Part shown: positions 14,101 to 29,100 of the stretch, in pieces
Position numbering within the stretch: the stretch's first letter is position 1
Layout: every line of letters starts with the position of its first letter
Assembly (NCBI GenBank): GCA_963662155.1
Contig: OY759271.1
Coordinates: forward strand, 41,754,000 to 41,817,999
Length of the DNA: 64,000 nucleotides
Source of the DNA: Lamellibrachia columna
Taxonomy: Eukaryota > Annelida > Polychaeta > Sabellida > Siboglinidae
Direction: 5' to 3'
The notes under the pieces: generated by a model
Databases searched by the model: none
The model's input: only the letters and a program-made list of their open reading frames with translations
What the model was told of the DNA's origin: nothing
Program-made: the position numbers and the translations under genes

Positions 14101-17100
14101 CAGAATCACCTACAACATACAACAGCAAAACCTTCCACTTGCAAGTAACATTTCAAAACATGAACAAGGAATTTGTGGCATTGTGGCATAAGAAATCAAA
14201 CACCCACCCACCCACCCACCCACCCACCCACCCACCCACCCACCCACACACCCACACACCCACCCACACACCCTCCCACCCACTCCAGAAGCAGCCATCC
14301 AATTACACACATCCACACACAGTACTCACTCTCGCCTATGTAAACAAAATGTACATGTAAATCAGAAACATTACAAAAGAGACACAATTAGGCTAAAACG
14401 TGCGTAAGTTAATAACAAAGCCAACTACCAACACATTTTAAAGAAATTCAAATCTGTATCAAAAGGGTATAACCTACACCCATCCTGTCTGCCTCTATGG
14501 TGATATTCCTCATTCTGTATACCCAGTCGTAATGATATGCAAATCAATCAGACAAGAAAGTACTCATACTCACAGAGGACAATAAATGAATGGAACAGGT
14601 TATCTACAGATTGTGTAAATGTTAGCAGCATGAATATGTTCAAAAGTAACTCTGACAAATATCTCAGAAGGATGGGTTACACATGGATGAGTAAACATTT
14701 GACTCTTCATAATCCAATGATTTACTTGTATACTTGTCATCTGGGCTTGTTGACTTGGATGGCAATCTTGTTAAATATTGTTAAATCAATCAGACCAGCT
14801 GGTAAAATTGATGCTGTCTAAAAATACTGGATGCATAACACTTGACTGCAGCTGACACAGTAACTGAGGATACACTAGAAGTGTGCACAACTTGACCATG
14901 GCTTCACGGCGGTCAGTAGGATTGAGACAAGTGACCAGATAAGGACATGTTGCTAGTTAACCAGTAATTCAATGAAGGACCCAGTGGCTATCAGTAGAGA
15001 ATGGCCGGGTGCAAATGCTTTGTGACAAGGTTGACCATAGTTGAATAACGATGGAAGTGAACAAGTCTCGTCTTGGGCAATGAATGAATGTTGGATCTGG
15101 ATGAAGAGACCTGAAAGTCAAATCATTGCAGCAGACATGGAAGCCATACGAATGAGACATAGGAATGGGACAGACCGAGGAAGGGTGTTCTCCACAGGGA
15201 GAACAAGATCACTCCAATCGTAGAATTTATCTAGATGAACAAATTGAGATGGTATAGTTATGTGATGAGAAGATGATTCTGTTATAAAGACGGCACTGAT
15301 CATCATGATGACTGGAGAGCGACCAAGAGAAAGGCCCAGGATACGTTGGCTCAACACCATCAGCAGTGACCTGGAGCAAGAGAACACCAGCCTCAAAGAT
15401 GTATTCAGAACAGAATGGTACAAGACCCATAGAGAATGGAGCAAGTTGAGTTCATGCCACAACTGACAGTTCTCGTGTCACTTGAATTCCTAATTGGCAC
15501 ATGACAAGCAGGCAGCAAACAAAGTTTTCATATATTGAACAAATCAGGACAAGAAATCATTGTTCATATTTTCTATGCAGAGAAAGGAGCTATTACCAAT
15601 TTTGCACCATTGACTTTATACATAAAAATTTTATTATCTTTATCGTCACAACAGACCCTTTGCCAAGTTAAAGGACATATATATGATATTTAGATTCATT
15701 ATTCCATCTATTTCAAGAAAACAGTACATGTAGTCACTTCTGGTAACATTTACTCTCTACTTTGTCATGCAAGCATCGCGACATGAAAAAAGGGTATATC
15801 CTGCCAGCAGACAAATTATCCACATTTAAAATTCAAATCAGCAGAAATGTCACTATTCAATCAAATATACGCGCTGCTGACGGATGACACTAAATGGGCG
15901 ATGCAGGACTGACGCAGGGCATGCTGATGGGCAATGCAAAATAAATGTGTGTAATTTGATGATCATGCAGACAAAACAGGGGACATAAATATGCTAGTAG
16001 CGGATGTGGGAGAATGGAGATGATGATGTACGTTTATAGCCACAATCAATAGCTGAGTCTCGGAAGATGCACAGAGAATATCTTGTATGCGTGTCATGCT
16101 CATCTAATGTCCTGGCAGAAAAACAGAGACACATGATCACAGGTCATCCACACAGCTTGTGGGTGGATTGTCTCAAGGGCATCTGTCCATGAAGGAGGGC
16201 ATGTGTCTATGGGAAGGGGGGCATGTGTCACTGGGAAGGGGGGCATGTGTCTATGGGAAGGGAGGCATGTGTCACTGGGAGGAAGGCTTCTGTCTCAGGG
16301 AAGGGCATTTCTCCATTAAGAGGAAATCTGTCTCATGGGCATCTGTCTCTGGGGAAGAGGAAAGGGCATTTATCTAGGGGGATGAGGGCATGCTGAGTCA
16401 TGCGGGGTGATCTTCTGCTCCACTTGCACAGACTATCGCTGTATCGCATCAACATGGCAATGCAATTTGTGCAAGAGTTCGTGTCAGTGACAGTGCATGA
16501 CTGCGGCACTGTCGCCAACGGTGCTTCCACCAATGCCGATGGCACTGTCACTGACAGTAATTGTTTGCACACTCTGACATATCAACTAAGTATTGATTTA
16601 CATCCACGACACCATCACATGCCCTGACACATCCATTTCTCTTATCGTTCATCTTCCATACCAACACTATCTACCCTGTACAGAACACTTTTCTATCAAC
16701 ACTATCTATCCTGTACAGAACATTTCTCTACCAACACTATCTACCCTGTACAGAACACTTTCTTTAAATTTTATCCCCTAGACATTTGTATTTACTTTGA
16801 ATTAATGGCTCAGACTTCATTGTTGTATAATAACATAGGCCATAAATATCATCTAATGCCTTTTACAGTCAGCAGACTAATCCGTGCTAATAATTTATAC
16901 TGATAATGCAATTCCCCTGAGTCAGTGCCACAGAGACTCTTCAGCATCAAGTCTGTGGGCCAATAATTGCTGGCAAATGATGTAAAACCAACAATCGAAT
17001 ACACCAGCAGTAGCTGGGATGTGGATACTTTTACACAAACATTTCTATGAAACGATTTAAGTGTGAAATTAGCCACCAGCACCTTTCTGCCGGCAACAAC

Positions 17101-20100
17101 AATTCTTTCATAGCATCAAGTAGTAAAACATCCCACATATATTAAAACCAAAGATGAGTTTTATTTATTTTGACATTTGTTTGCTCTTGTGGGGGTTTAG
17201 TTCAGCACTGTGGGGGTTTAGTTCAGCCCTGTGGTGTTTAGTTCTTCCCCATTGTACCCACCTTGTTCTCCAGGATGATACACATGAGAACCTTGAGACA
17301 GGTATCTACTCCGAGCAGCTCCAAGGGGAGATGGAGAGGGAAGTCTACGAGGGTGAAGCGGGTGTGGTCAGGCAGGGCAAACAACAGCGGGGGTCTCAGC
17401 TCCTTCGGTAACACATTTACCTGAAACATACAATACAATATTTATACAATACTAGCTTACACCCGTCCATGTAGCAAAAAAGTTAAACCACATTTGATTT
17501 TCAAATAGGCTGCCATTATAACATTTCTTTGGATTCCTACAAAAATTGTCCTACAATTTAATTTTCTTAAACATTTCACAGCACATAGGTGCACCATTAA
17601 CACACATGCTATGTGTAGTTTGACAAAATCACATAACATAGTTAAAGGAGGAAAAGAACATGACAGAGGTGAGTGGATGTCGGCGCCTGGGAGGAGATGC
17701 TTCCAGACTGCCCCAAAAGTTAGCGTAATAACATACAGATCACGGAGGCACAGAAGTAGGTAAAGCTAGGTCTGCATTTGCAAAGCTGCAAGCCATATAG
17801 AGGTCCTCTGTGTACTCCTGAAAGACTAAACTCTGAATCTACCAGAGCAATGTCTTCTCTCCGTGCTCCTCTGACTCAGCTATACCAATACCAGACTCCA
17901 CCAAACATAAAAAGATGAGAACATTTACATCATCCTGAAAAGAAGAAGGTGGAAAAGGCTTGGACGTGTCCTAACAGCAAAAGAAGCATTGATTTGAACT
18001 CCACACGGAAAGAGGAAAGAGGCCAGACCACAAACAACATGAAGATGAACCATGGAACAGGAACTGAAGGTTGTTGGGCTGACATAGGGCACAGTGGCCA
18101 GGAGTGCCCAAGACAGAGGGAACTGGAACTGAAGGTTGTTGTGCTGACGTAGGGCACAGTGGCCAGGAGAGTCCAAGACAGAGGGAACTGAAGGGTGCTG
18201 GCTTGACATAGGGCATAGTGGCCAGGAGAGTCCAAGACAGAGGGAACTGAAGGGTGTTGGGTTGACATAGGGCATAGTGGCCAGGAGAGTCCAAGACAGA
18301 GGGAACTGAAGGTTGTTGGGCTGACATAGGGCACAGCGGCTAGGGGAGGCCAAGACAGAGGGAACTGAAGGTTGTTGGGCTGACATAGGGCACAGTGGCC
18401 AGGAGAGCCCAAGACAGAGGGAACTGAAGGGTGCTGGGCTGACATAGGGCATAGTGGCCAGGAGAGTCCAAGACAGAGGGAACTGAAGGGTGCTGGGCTG
18501 ACATAGGGCATAGTGGCCAGGACAGTCCAAGACAGAGGGAACTGAAGGGTGCTGGGCTGACATAGGGCATAGTGGCCAGGACAGTCCAAGACAGAGGGAA
18601 CTGAAGGGTGCTGGGTTGACATAGGGCATAGTGGCCAGGACAGTCCAAGACAGAGGGAACTGAAGGGTGCTGGGTTGACATAGGGCATAATGGCCAGGAG
18701 AGTCCAAGACAGAGGGAACTGAAGGGTGCTGGGCTGACATAGGGCATAGTGGCCAGGACAGTCCAAGACAGAGGGAACTGAAGGGTGCTGGGCTGACATA
18801 GGGCATAGTGGCCAGGAGAGCCCAAGACAGAGGGCACTGAAGGTTGTTGGGCTGACATAGGGCACAGTGGCCAGGAGAGCCCAAGACAGAGGGAACTGAA
18901 GGCTGCTGGGCTGACATAGGGGCTAGGGGAGGCCAAGACATGGGGAACTGGTGAGATCTTGTGCAAGCCTTATGTGCTACACAAGAAGGATAAGTAACTA
19001 TATGAAGTAATATAATATGAAGTAATATAATATGGGGCAGATTTAAACATGAGGCTTGGCAGCACAGTTGGTGAGGATGTTGCTGTCACTTAGTAAACCA
19101 GTGTTTGAATCCTGGGCAGTTTATTCCACCTTGCTCCAGTTCCACGTATAAATGACAGCGATAGAATCATGTGAACAAGCAGCTATTGTAAATAATTGCA
19201 GCATGGCTGAATGGTTCAGAGAGAAGTTAAATGTTCAAGTGAACAGGTTGCCAGTGGGTGAAATGCAATGCACTTACATCAAATATAATTGGTCTTACAT
19301 AAGGGCAAAATATCAACCATACTTTAATTTTTTTTATAAAACCTGCCTTAGACATAGATGTTTTGTTCGTAGCTGCTGTGAAATATTTTTTTTTATTATT
19401 AATGAATGTTATTAAATAGATAAAAAAGAAATCACAATGAAATCACAAAATGAATGAAGAATGAATGAAGAATTTATTCTGAATGCGGTCCAAATTCCCT
19501 AAGAGGATTCATAGTCCATAATTGACTATGAACCCGGGGTCTTTTTTCTATGAGTGTCCATTTGCTATCAGGCACTGTGGCTGTTTGCCTCAGACCTGTT
19601 AAGTCTCCCATTTCTGGCGGGAGGCTCTCGCCTTTGGGACCCATCTCCCATTCACCAGATCGGGAAATTAAATCTCCCGTTATTCATGATTCCTCCCGTT
19701 TTTTATGCTTCCTACTGTTTTTCCCCAACTTTTCCGACTGCACTCCATTTCTTAGAAATAAATAGTTCCTCATTATCATTGTGGCAAAAACTTTCCGAAT
19801 AGCAACACTGTTAATGCTCGTGTCGTTGCATATTTCTGAATTCAATCACCACCGGAATCATGCTATAGATATTTTAATTGGATGGAAATTACCACGTGGC
19901 CTGCAAACATCGAATCAAATGAAGCGTTCATGCGAATGAACATTCCTTCAATCAGCTGTGCATGACACGATGGCGAAGAGATCGTCTTCCTCCTCTTGGT
20001 CCTCTGTTAAAACGAAGAAATATTCTTCGAAATTCCAGCACTCTTGGATTGGGCGAATTAACAGAGGCACATCGCGTTCATTTCTGTAATTCGCACTTCA

Positions 20101-23100
20101 GCATGGCCGTGGTGGAGGACATGATGCAGTTCCCATGTGACCAGATCGCAGCACGTCAGTCTGGACTAAATATTGCTTACTAGTGGTTTTGAGTAATTTG
20201 ATTGTTCTTGATATTATAATTAATGTTCATTATAAACACCCTGGATTCTGTTTTATTCAAGAGGGAACAAGTAACCTGTACAATAATATGCGGCTAATTT
20301 GAGTTAATTTATAATTTAAGGAATCATTTTATTGTTATGAGATATTCTGATTTGTATTTAATAGTGGATGAGTTTGAATGAATTTATCTTCATCTTCTTC
20401 TGTTGCTCAATAATTGAATGTACCATTATTGTTTTAATGCTCATCATTTACAGAATGGGTTCTGTTTAGAGCTGATCAGTATCATTTGTGATATTTATTT
20501 TATTGTCACTATCATGAGTAATGCGTGAATAATTTGAGTTAAATTTTATTTCATACTTAGACAGTCATTTTGATTTTACAGTGGATGAATCTGTTTACCT
20601 GTTTCAAGTGCTCAATTCATCAATGTGCAGTGTTGTGTGAATTTTAAACACAGAATATAATTTATATGTGTTCAGTATATAATTGTTTTTGGTAATGAAC
20701 TTTCTCCTTTGACCGACGTGCAAAAAATTAATCATTTGGTGGGTTGACTTATGATTCTGCATCACGCACAAATCTCCAGTTTTGTCTTTTTAAGAAACTT
20801 AACAGGTCTGGTTTGCCTGAAAATGTACATTATCACCCAGCCAAGTAAGTCAATTAGTGTCCAATTAGTGTCTCTTCCCAGAAACCACTCACAGCCCTAA
20901 CAGGCCCTTAATTGGACACAACATTTCTACTGTGTGCTAATAAGATGGATGGATGCCAAATGTCACTACTGCATCACTTTATGCAATTTAATGACATAGG
21001 CCAGTGTTATATTTTTACATATCTCTGTCCTTTTTCATGACCGTTAAAGAATGAATTTTTTTAAATGATTAAATTAAAAATTACCCATAAACAATAAAAT
21101 CTCTCATTGTCTTTCAAAGAAGTTAATTCAATTATATTAATTCTGTATTAATTAGAGCATGTTTATGTGCCACTAAGTAAGACTGTAGAAGTTTTTTAGC
21201 ATGGGCACACTGTATGCACCAACCACGCCAACACGTACAGTTATCTTCAAAATCATCATTATTTATTTATTTGCTGTTGAATGTCCCATGCCCATACTGT
21301 ATATAACCACTGACTCTGCACTGAGTGTATTTACTATTGAATGGCCCATGGCCATACTGTATACAACCACTGACTCTGAACTGAGTGTATTTACTAATGA
21401 ATGGCCCACGGCCATACTGTATACAACCACTAACTCTGCACTGAGTGTATTTGCTATTGAATGGCCCACGGCCATACTGTATACAACCACTGACTCTGCA
21501 CTGAGTGTATTTGCTATTGAATGGCCCACGGCCATACTGTATACAACCCTGACTCTGCACTGAGTGTATTTGCTATTGAATGGCCCACGGCCATAATGTA
21601 TATAGCCACTGACTCTGCACTGAGTGCTGGGAAATATGCAGAAATGCTCAGTGTTAATTATACAAGAATCTGGCACATTGCAATGCAACCATGACAACTG
21701 TAACTGGGCATCAAAGACCCACCATCTCCCAGTCGAATTATTGATCCGCCATCGACTTCCTCCTGACAGACCAGTTCCTGGAGCACATCAATCTCTGCCA
21801 GCGGTCACCTCGCGGCCATCACAAACTCTCCTCTACGCACTAAATTGGTCAAATTATGCAACAACACAAGACAATTTCATTTGATCTGCAGTCATCATTC
21901 AATTCTGCTGTTTTTAGCAGAACATATGCTGCTTGACACAAAATGTCTGTTATCACAGCACAGCATATGTCTGTCACTGTCCAATTATTGCCCCCTTAAC
22001 ATTACTAATTTGCTAGGCATAATGTTATAACTTGAAGGTAAAACTTCTGATAGTTTATTTATTGTAAAATCATGTTATATAGTATAAACCACATCCATTC
22101 TAACTCTTGTCCACCCAAATGTGTTACAATGAACCACAATTTCTTGATATAATTTGACCATTTTCTGTTTAATTTGATTTTTTTTACGTGAATGTCATGT
22201 TTATATTACATGCTGAATGTCATGTTTACACAGCATGCTGAATGTCATGTTTACACAGCATGCTGAATGTCATGTTTACATTGCAGGCTGAATGTCATGT
22301 TTACATTGCAGGCTGAATGTCATGTTTATGTTGCATGCTGAATGTCATAGTTACACTGCATGCTCAATGCCATGTTTACGCTGCATGATGAATGTCATGT
22401 TTACAATGCATGCTGAATGTCATGTTTACACTGCATGATGAATGTTATGTTTACACTGCATGATGAATATCATGTTTACACTGCATGATGAATGTCTTGT
22501 TTACACTATATGATGAATGTTATGTTTACACTGCATGATGAATGTCATGTTTACACTGCATGATGAATGTCATGTTTACACTGCATGATGAATGTTATGT
22601 TTACACTGCATGATGAATGTTATGTTTACACTGCATGATGAATATCATGTTTACACTGCACGATGAATGTTATGTTTACACTGCATGCTGAATGTCATGT
22701 TTACAATACATGCTGAATGTCATGTTTACACTGCATACTGAATGTCATGTTTACACTGCATGATGAATGTCATGTTTACACTGCACGATGAATGTCATGC
22801 TTACACTGCATGATGAATGTCATGTTTACACTGCATGATGAATATCATGTTTACACTGCATGATGAATGTCATGTTTACACTGCACGATGAATGTTATGC
22901 TTACACTGCATGATGAATGTCATGTTTACACTGCATGATGAATGTTATGTTTACACTGCATGGTGAATGTTATGTTTACACTGCATGATGAATGTCATGT
23001 TTACACTGCATGATGAATGTTATGTTTGCACTGCATGATGAATGTTATGTTTACACTGCATGGTGAATGTCATGTTTACACTGCATGGTGAATGTTATGT

Positions 23101-26100
23101 TTACACTGCATGATGAATGTCATGTTTACACTGCGTGATGAATGTTATGTTTACACTGCATGATGAATGTTATGTTTACACTGCATCCAGGTGTTACAAG
23201 GGATGAGAATGACCTACCTCAACCTTGGTTTTGCCGGGCACACAGACGGGAGCACTGAGGAGACGGAAAATCCACATCTCTATCTCCCGCACCTCATGCA
23301 TGACGAGACTGGGTACCCCCTCCGACACTAGCCCTAGCAACACGCTCCACACACTGTTCCTGAAAGACAGACAACATAGGTCAATGTCTCAGTAAGACAC
23401 CCCACACATTGTTCCTGAAAGACAGACAACATAGGTCAACGTCTCAGTAAGACACCCCACACATTGTTCCTGAAACACAGACAACATAGGTCGACGTCTC
23501 AGTAAGACACCCCACAAACTGTTCCTGAAACACAGACAACATAGGTCAACGTCTCAGTAAGACACCCCACAAACTGTTCCTGAAACACAGACAACATAGG
23601 TCGACGTCTCAGTAAGACACCCCACACACTGTTCCTGAAACACAGACAACATAGGTCAATGTCTCAGTAAGACACCCCACACACATACACAATGCACATA
23701 GAATACATTCTTCTTGGATGTTAGAAAAGTTAGAAGACTTTGCACATTATTAATATAAAATGGAATACAAACTGATACAGTAACATATATCCCATTAGAC
23801 CAATATATCAAACACAATACCAGATGCTCAATAGGCATGCTAATCAGTTTCTCCAAATTAGACATTCATCAACACATTTGAGAATAGCTTCTTCCCATCT
23901 ACAATGAAATATTATCAACCCAAAAGCATTACTTTGTGTGATTCATTAAACATTCAAGTCTCTTCAAACATCTAAAAGACTAACTGATTATGCCAGAGTG
24001 CCCACTGGCATGGTGTGTATTTGTCCTAAAATATCAGCTTCAGTCATTGACAATGGCATAAACAAAATTGTGGTATCTTGTATCAGATAGTTTTGAGTCA
24101 CACTCTAAGCACTTCACTTGGAGCCAGCTGTTATCTGCACAGTCAGACTTCCTCATTTGTCAAGACTGCAGCAAAAACCACAAACAAACTGTATGAAAAG
24201 AATCAAAGGGCAAATCAATGATCACTTTACTTCCTACTCCATTGGCCTGGTTGTGTGGCAGAGACACAATGTCACTGTGCACCCACACAGCTTATGCTAA
24301 AGCAACCACCTCTCACTCAGGTAAACACTGTCCTATCTAATCTACCTCAGTGACAGACGGGTGGCCAGTAGTGGCCAGTGTGTTGCAGCAATGTCATCTG
24401 GACTGAATTGTCTGTTCTGGTGAATGCAAGGACACACCAGTGGTGCTGGCTTAATTGAGCTATTCAAATGTGAAAACAAATATATATTTACTGGAGTCGA
24501 AGAATGCAAATTAACATGTTATGGTGACTATGATAATAAGTCTTTATTGCTGTGTTTGCTGTTAATATATGTGGACAATGGCTGATGTGTTTGTGCCCTA
24601 AGGGTGTTTCTGTTGTTATCTACACGGTGTCCACTTTCTGTTAATATATGTGGACAATGGCTGATGTGTTTGTGCCCTAAGGGTGTTTCTGTTGTTATCT
24701 ACACGGTGTCCACTTTCTCTTGCCATAGATGCGTTCACTAGCCTAATGTTCACACACAAAAATAGAACCGACAAATTAATATTTGCTCATTTATTTCCTT
24801 ACAGAATCATGCCAGACTACTGCTTAGAGACTTCACAATTACAGCTCAACTGATACTGCTGATCAATAATGAATTAAATGATTGCACCTAACTGCGAAGA
24901 TAAGCCGCAGCTGGTCAGGTGCATGAGAGTGAAATCTGACAAGAACTGCCTGTTGTTCCTTGGATCCCACAAAGAGCATTCTGCAAGGCTGTAGATTAAT
25001 CTTCTAATATGTGTTTGCTGCAGATGAAGGCAGGAGGCTGGTAGTATCCTGGTCTGCTCCTGATGGATAAGTGATGTCAAACCTTACTGATCTGCTGTCA
25101 CACTTACTGAGTGTAGGCTGCAATGTGTGTAGCAGAAGCAACAGTATCTTACTGCTGTATTGGGCTTCTACAAATTGAATTACCCTTCATATGTTTATTA
25201 TCAAACTTGATAGATAAACTGATAAAATGCATACACTGTAAAAATAATATATGTGATTTTTTCTTTTTGATTCTGGACACTTTGAATTATCCAGCTTGTT
25301 CTGTAGCTATATATTAACTATTAGCTATTAGCTATTCATCAGATACATGAGAATGAGGCTTGGCACGAGCGGCACTGTTTTCGAAACGCTCGGTAAAACT
25401 TTATATTTTTGGTACTACAAACGTTGAAAATACATCTTTCAAATATCTAATAGAAGCATTATGCCCAGATATCATACAGGTAGCACTAAATTAACAGATG
25501 GAAGCAAATATCAACAAGAAATTGTTAAAACAAAAATGGTTATAAAGAAAGCCATGATCGATAAACAAAGCAACGACCAACCAACCAAAGATGCTTGGAT
25601 GAAACAAACCCACGTAAGTGTAGAAGGGAAAAGGGTTGCAGAAAGGGGTGCAGCAAGGGATGCCGAGAAAGCAAACAGTAAGTGTCACTCAATTACTGAA
25701 ACTCAGACGCAAGGATCTAGAACGGATAATATCAAATCGACCAAAAAAAGAGGACAGTTTCACAAGGTGGTAATTGCAACATCTCAGTCTGACGAAGATA
25801 CCCAGAAATGAAGTGATTATGAAGTAGTGACATGAAGTATTGACATGAAGTAGTGACATGAAGTAGTGACATGCAGCGCAGGCAATGTTAACTTTACCGA
25901 TGACGATGACAAACTACTGATGTGTGAACGATGTTTAGGGTGGTTTTGCACGGCATGTATAGAAATGGATGAAAGAGAGAACCAGCACATGAGGAAGAGA
26001 AAACACACACTGGTTATGCGATGGATGTGATTATTGTGATAACAATGCACTGGCAGCTGTCAGAGTTGATAGGACAGTAGAACAGGAATGCGAAGCATAT

Positions 26101-29100
26101 TTAACGAAATACTCAGAAAGATTAAGCATGGTGGAAACGAAAACTGACACGAAACCAGATCAGAAGACTGTAGATAACCTAACCTTAGACGTGTCAGCAT
26201 TGTTAGATAAGGTAGAAAGACTATCAAATAGCACAAATAGTACAAATACTGCCACCACTCATCCCCTGAGCTCAAACAGCCAAGCAGAAGCAATCAGTGC
26301 AGAAGTATCTAAAGTTGTAGATGAATATAGTGACAGAGAACATAGAAGGTGCAACGTGATTATGCAGTTTGAAAGAAGCAAGTTCAGAAAACAACGAAGA
26401 GAGAAAACGACACAACGTCCAATATGTGTAACAGAACTATCAGAATGTATTGGCACCACAAACCTTACAGTGAATGAAGTGGTCAGGCTGGGCAAGAGAA
26501 CAGAAACAGACTACTGAGATTGACAGTTCACACCATTGCTCAGAAAAGAGCCCTCTTGTCAGGTGCCACCAAGGTTCGAGAGCTTACTGAAAATATCGCC
26601 TACAAGAAAGTGTTTATAACACCTGAACAAACCTTTCAAGAATGAGACAAGAACAGAAAACTGCGTGCTGAACTAGTCAGAAGAAAACAAGAAGGCGACA
26701 CAGATCTTATCATTCATAAAGAAAGAGGTTCTCAAAATGAACAAGTTCTAACTGATTGACAAGTGGCACTGGTACAGCCAGACAAGAAATGGCAGATACA
26801 ACAGCCGCACCCAAACTCCAAACCATCAGCTCTTTCGAGGGGCTCCTGAAAAAGGAGGGAAAACAAAAAGAATTATGTTTCAAACCGTCAGCACCAATGT
26901 TTGAACACTACACACAACGTTTTGACTGAAGCACCGCAAGCACAAGGAGAGGAACAAAATGAAAGAATGAGTTACTGTTTCTTACATTAACATGGCAACT
27001 TCCCTACAAGGTACTGACAGGGCCAAGAACCATCGCTACTTCACCTATTCATCACAAATTATCACAAATCTGAAACACAAGCCACCACTGGAGAAAAGTG
27101 ATCACATTATCATAGAGGCTGAAACCACTGCTATTGTGATTTGTAGAGAACACGAACAACCAGTTTGAAAAAGGTAAAAGATATTAAATGAAACAAACTG
27201 GGAAGAGACTCTGAACAACTTAAATGTGGATGAGATATGGCACGAACTAAACAGCACACTCTCAAATCTGGTTGACAGACATGTACCCAAGAAAAAGACA
27301 GTGGGAAAGAGAGTCGAGCCCTTGTGGATGAACAATGATGGGAAATAGAGTCGAGCCCATGTGGATGAACAATGATGGGAAATAGAGTCGAGCCCATGTG
27401 GATGAACAATGATGGGAAAGAGAGTCGAGTCCTTGTGGATGAACAATGATGGGAAAGAGAGTCGAGCCCTTGTGGATGAACAATGATGGGAAAGAGAGTC
27501 GAGCCAATGTGGATGAACCATGATGGGAACGAGAGTCGAGCCCTTGTGGATGAACAATGATGGGAAATAGAGTCGAGCCCTTGTGGATGAACAATGATGG
27601 GAAAGAGAGTCGAGCCCTTGTGGATGAACAATGATGGGAAATAGAGTCGAGCCCTTGTGGATGAACAATGATGGGAAAGAGAGTCGAGCCCTTGTGGATG
27701 AACAATGATGGGAGAGTCGAGCCCTTGTGGATGAACAATGATGGGAAAGATAGTCGAGCCCTTGTGGATGAACCATGATGGGAATGAGAGTCGAGCCTTT
27801 GTGGATGAACAATGATGGGAAAGAGAGTCGACCTTTGTGGATGAACAATGATGGGAAAAAGAGTCGAGCCCTTGTGGATGAACAATGATGGGAAATAGAG
27901 TCGAGCCCTTGTGGATGAACAATGATGGGAAAGAGAGTCGAGCCCTTGTGGATGAACAATGATGAGAAAGAGAGTCGAGCCCTTGTGGATGAACAATGAT
28001 GGGAAAGAGAGTCGAGCCCTTGTGGATGAACAATGATGGGAAAGAGAGTCGAGACCTTGTGGATGAACAATGATGGGAAAGAGAGTCGAGCTCTTGTGGA
28101 TGAACAATGATGGGAAAGAGAGTCGAGCCCTTGTGGATGAACAATGATGGGAAAGAGAGTCGAGACCTTGTGGATGAACAATGATGGGAAAGAGAGTCGA
28201 GACCTTGTGGATGAACAATGATGGGAAAGAGAGTCGAGACCTTGTGGATGAACAATGATGGGAAAGAGAGTCGAGCCCTTGTGGATGAACAATGATGGGA
28301 AAGAGAGTCGAGCTCTTGTGGATGAACAATGATGGGAAAGAGAGTCGAGCTCTTGTGGATGAACAATGATGGGAAAGAGAATCGAGCTCTTGTGGATGAA
28401 CAATGATGGGAAAGAGAGTCGAGCTCTTGTGGATGAACAATGATGGGAAAGAGAGTCGAGCCCTTGTGGATGAACAATGATGGGAAAGAGAGTCAAGCCC
28501 TTGTGGATGAACAATGATGCAAGAAAGAAAGTAAAAAATAAATACAACAGCTGGAAGAGGCACACTGAGACAAAACAATACAGGGATTATGTCTACAGGT
28601 GAGAAACATTATCAACCAGTACAGTAAGAAAGGCAAGAAAAGACTTTGAGTGGAAGGTAGCAACAGAAGTCAGCACAAACCCTAAAGTGTTCTGGGGCTA
28701 CGTCCAAGAAGGAAGGAAGGTTAGATCTGCCATGAGTGAACTTCACTTAGATAATGGCACAACTGCAAACACTGATCAAGAAAAAGCAGATGAAGAAAAA
28801 AAAATTTCACCAGAGTGTTCTCAAAGGAAGAGCTGACAGACATTCTGACAATGGGACATAGATGTAATGGAAACCTTCTGACCGATATAAAAATTACTGG
28901 GGAAAAAGTCCTGGCAAAGTCAACAAACTTAAAGACAATCAAGTCACCAGGCCCAGACAAGTGTCATCCGTGTGATCTACACAAGATGAGAAGTGTAGAG
29001 CGTCTCCTTCAGATCCTCAATAAATCAATCGAGGATGGAGTGCTCCCAGCTCAATGGAAGACAGCACATGTGACAGCTCTCCACAAAAAGAACTCAAAGA

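Noticed and set aside
17925..18966. Minus-strand ORFs up to 338 codons, Pro/Ser/Cys-rich
   Set aside because: By-products of the 59-bp repeat. Frames interchange along the array and have no start context or homologue.
27102..28578. Three overlapping minus-strand ORFs of 438-487 codons
   Set aside because: All come from the stop-free 37-bp repeat. They lie antisense to a dead LINE and there is no independent coding signal.
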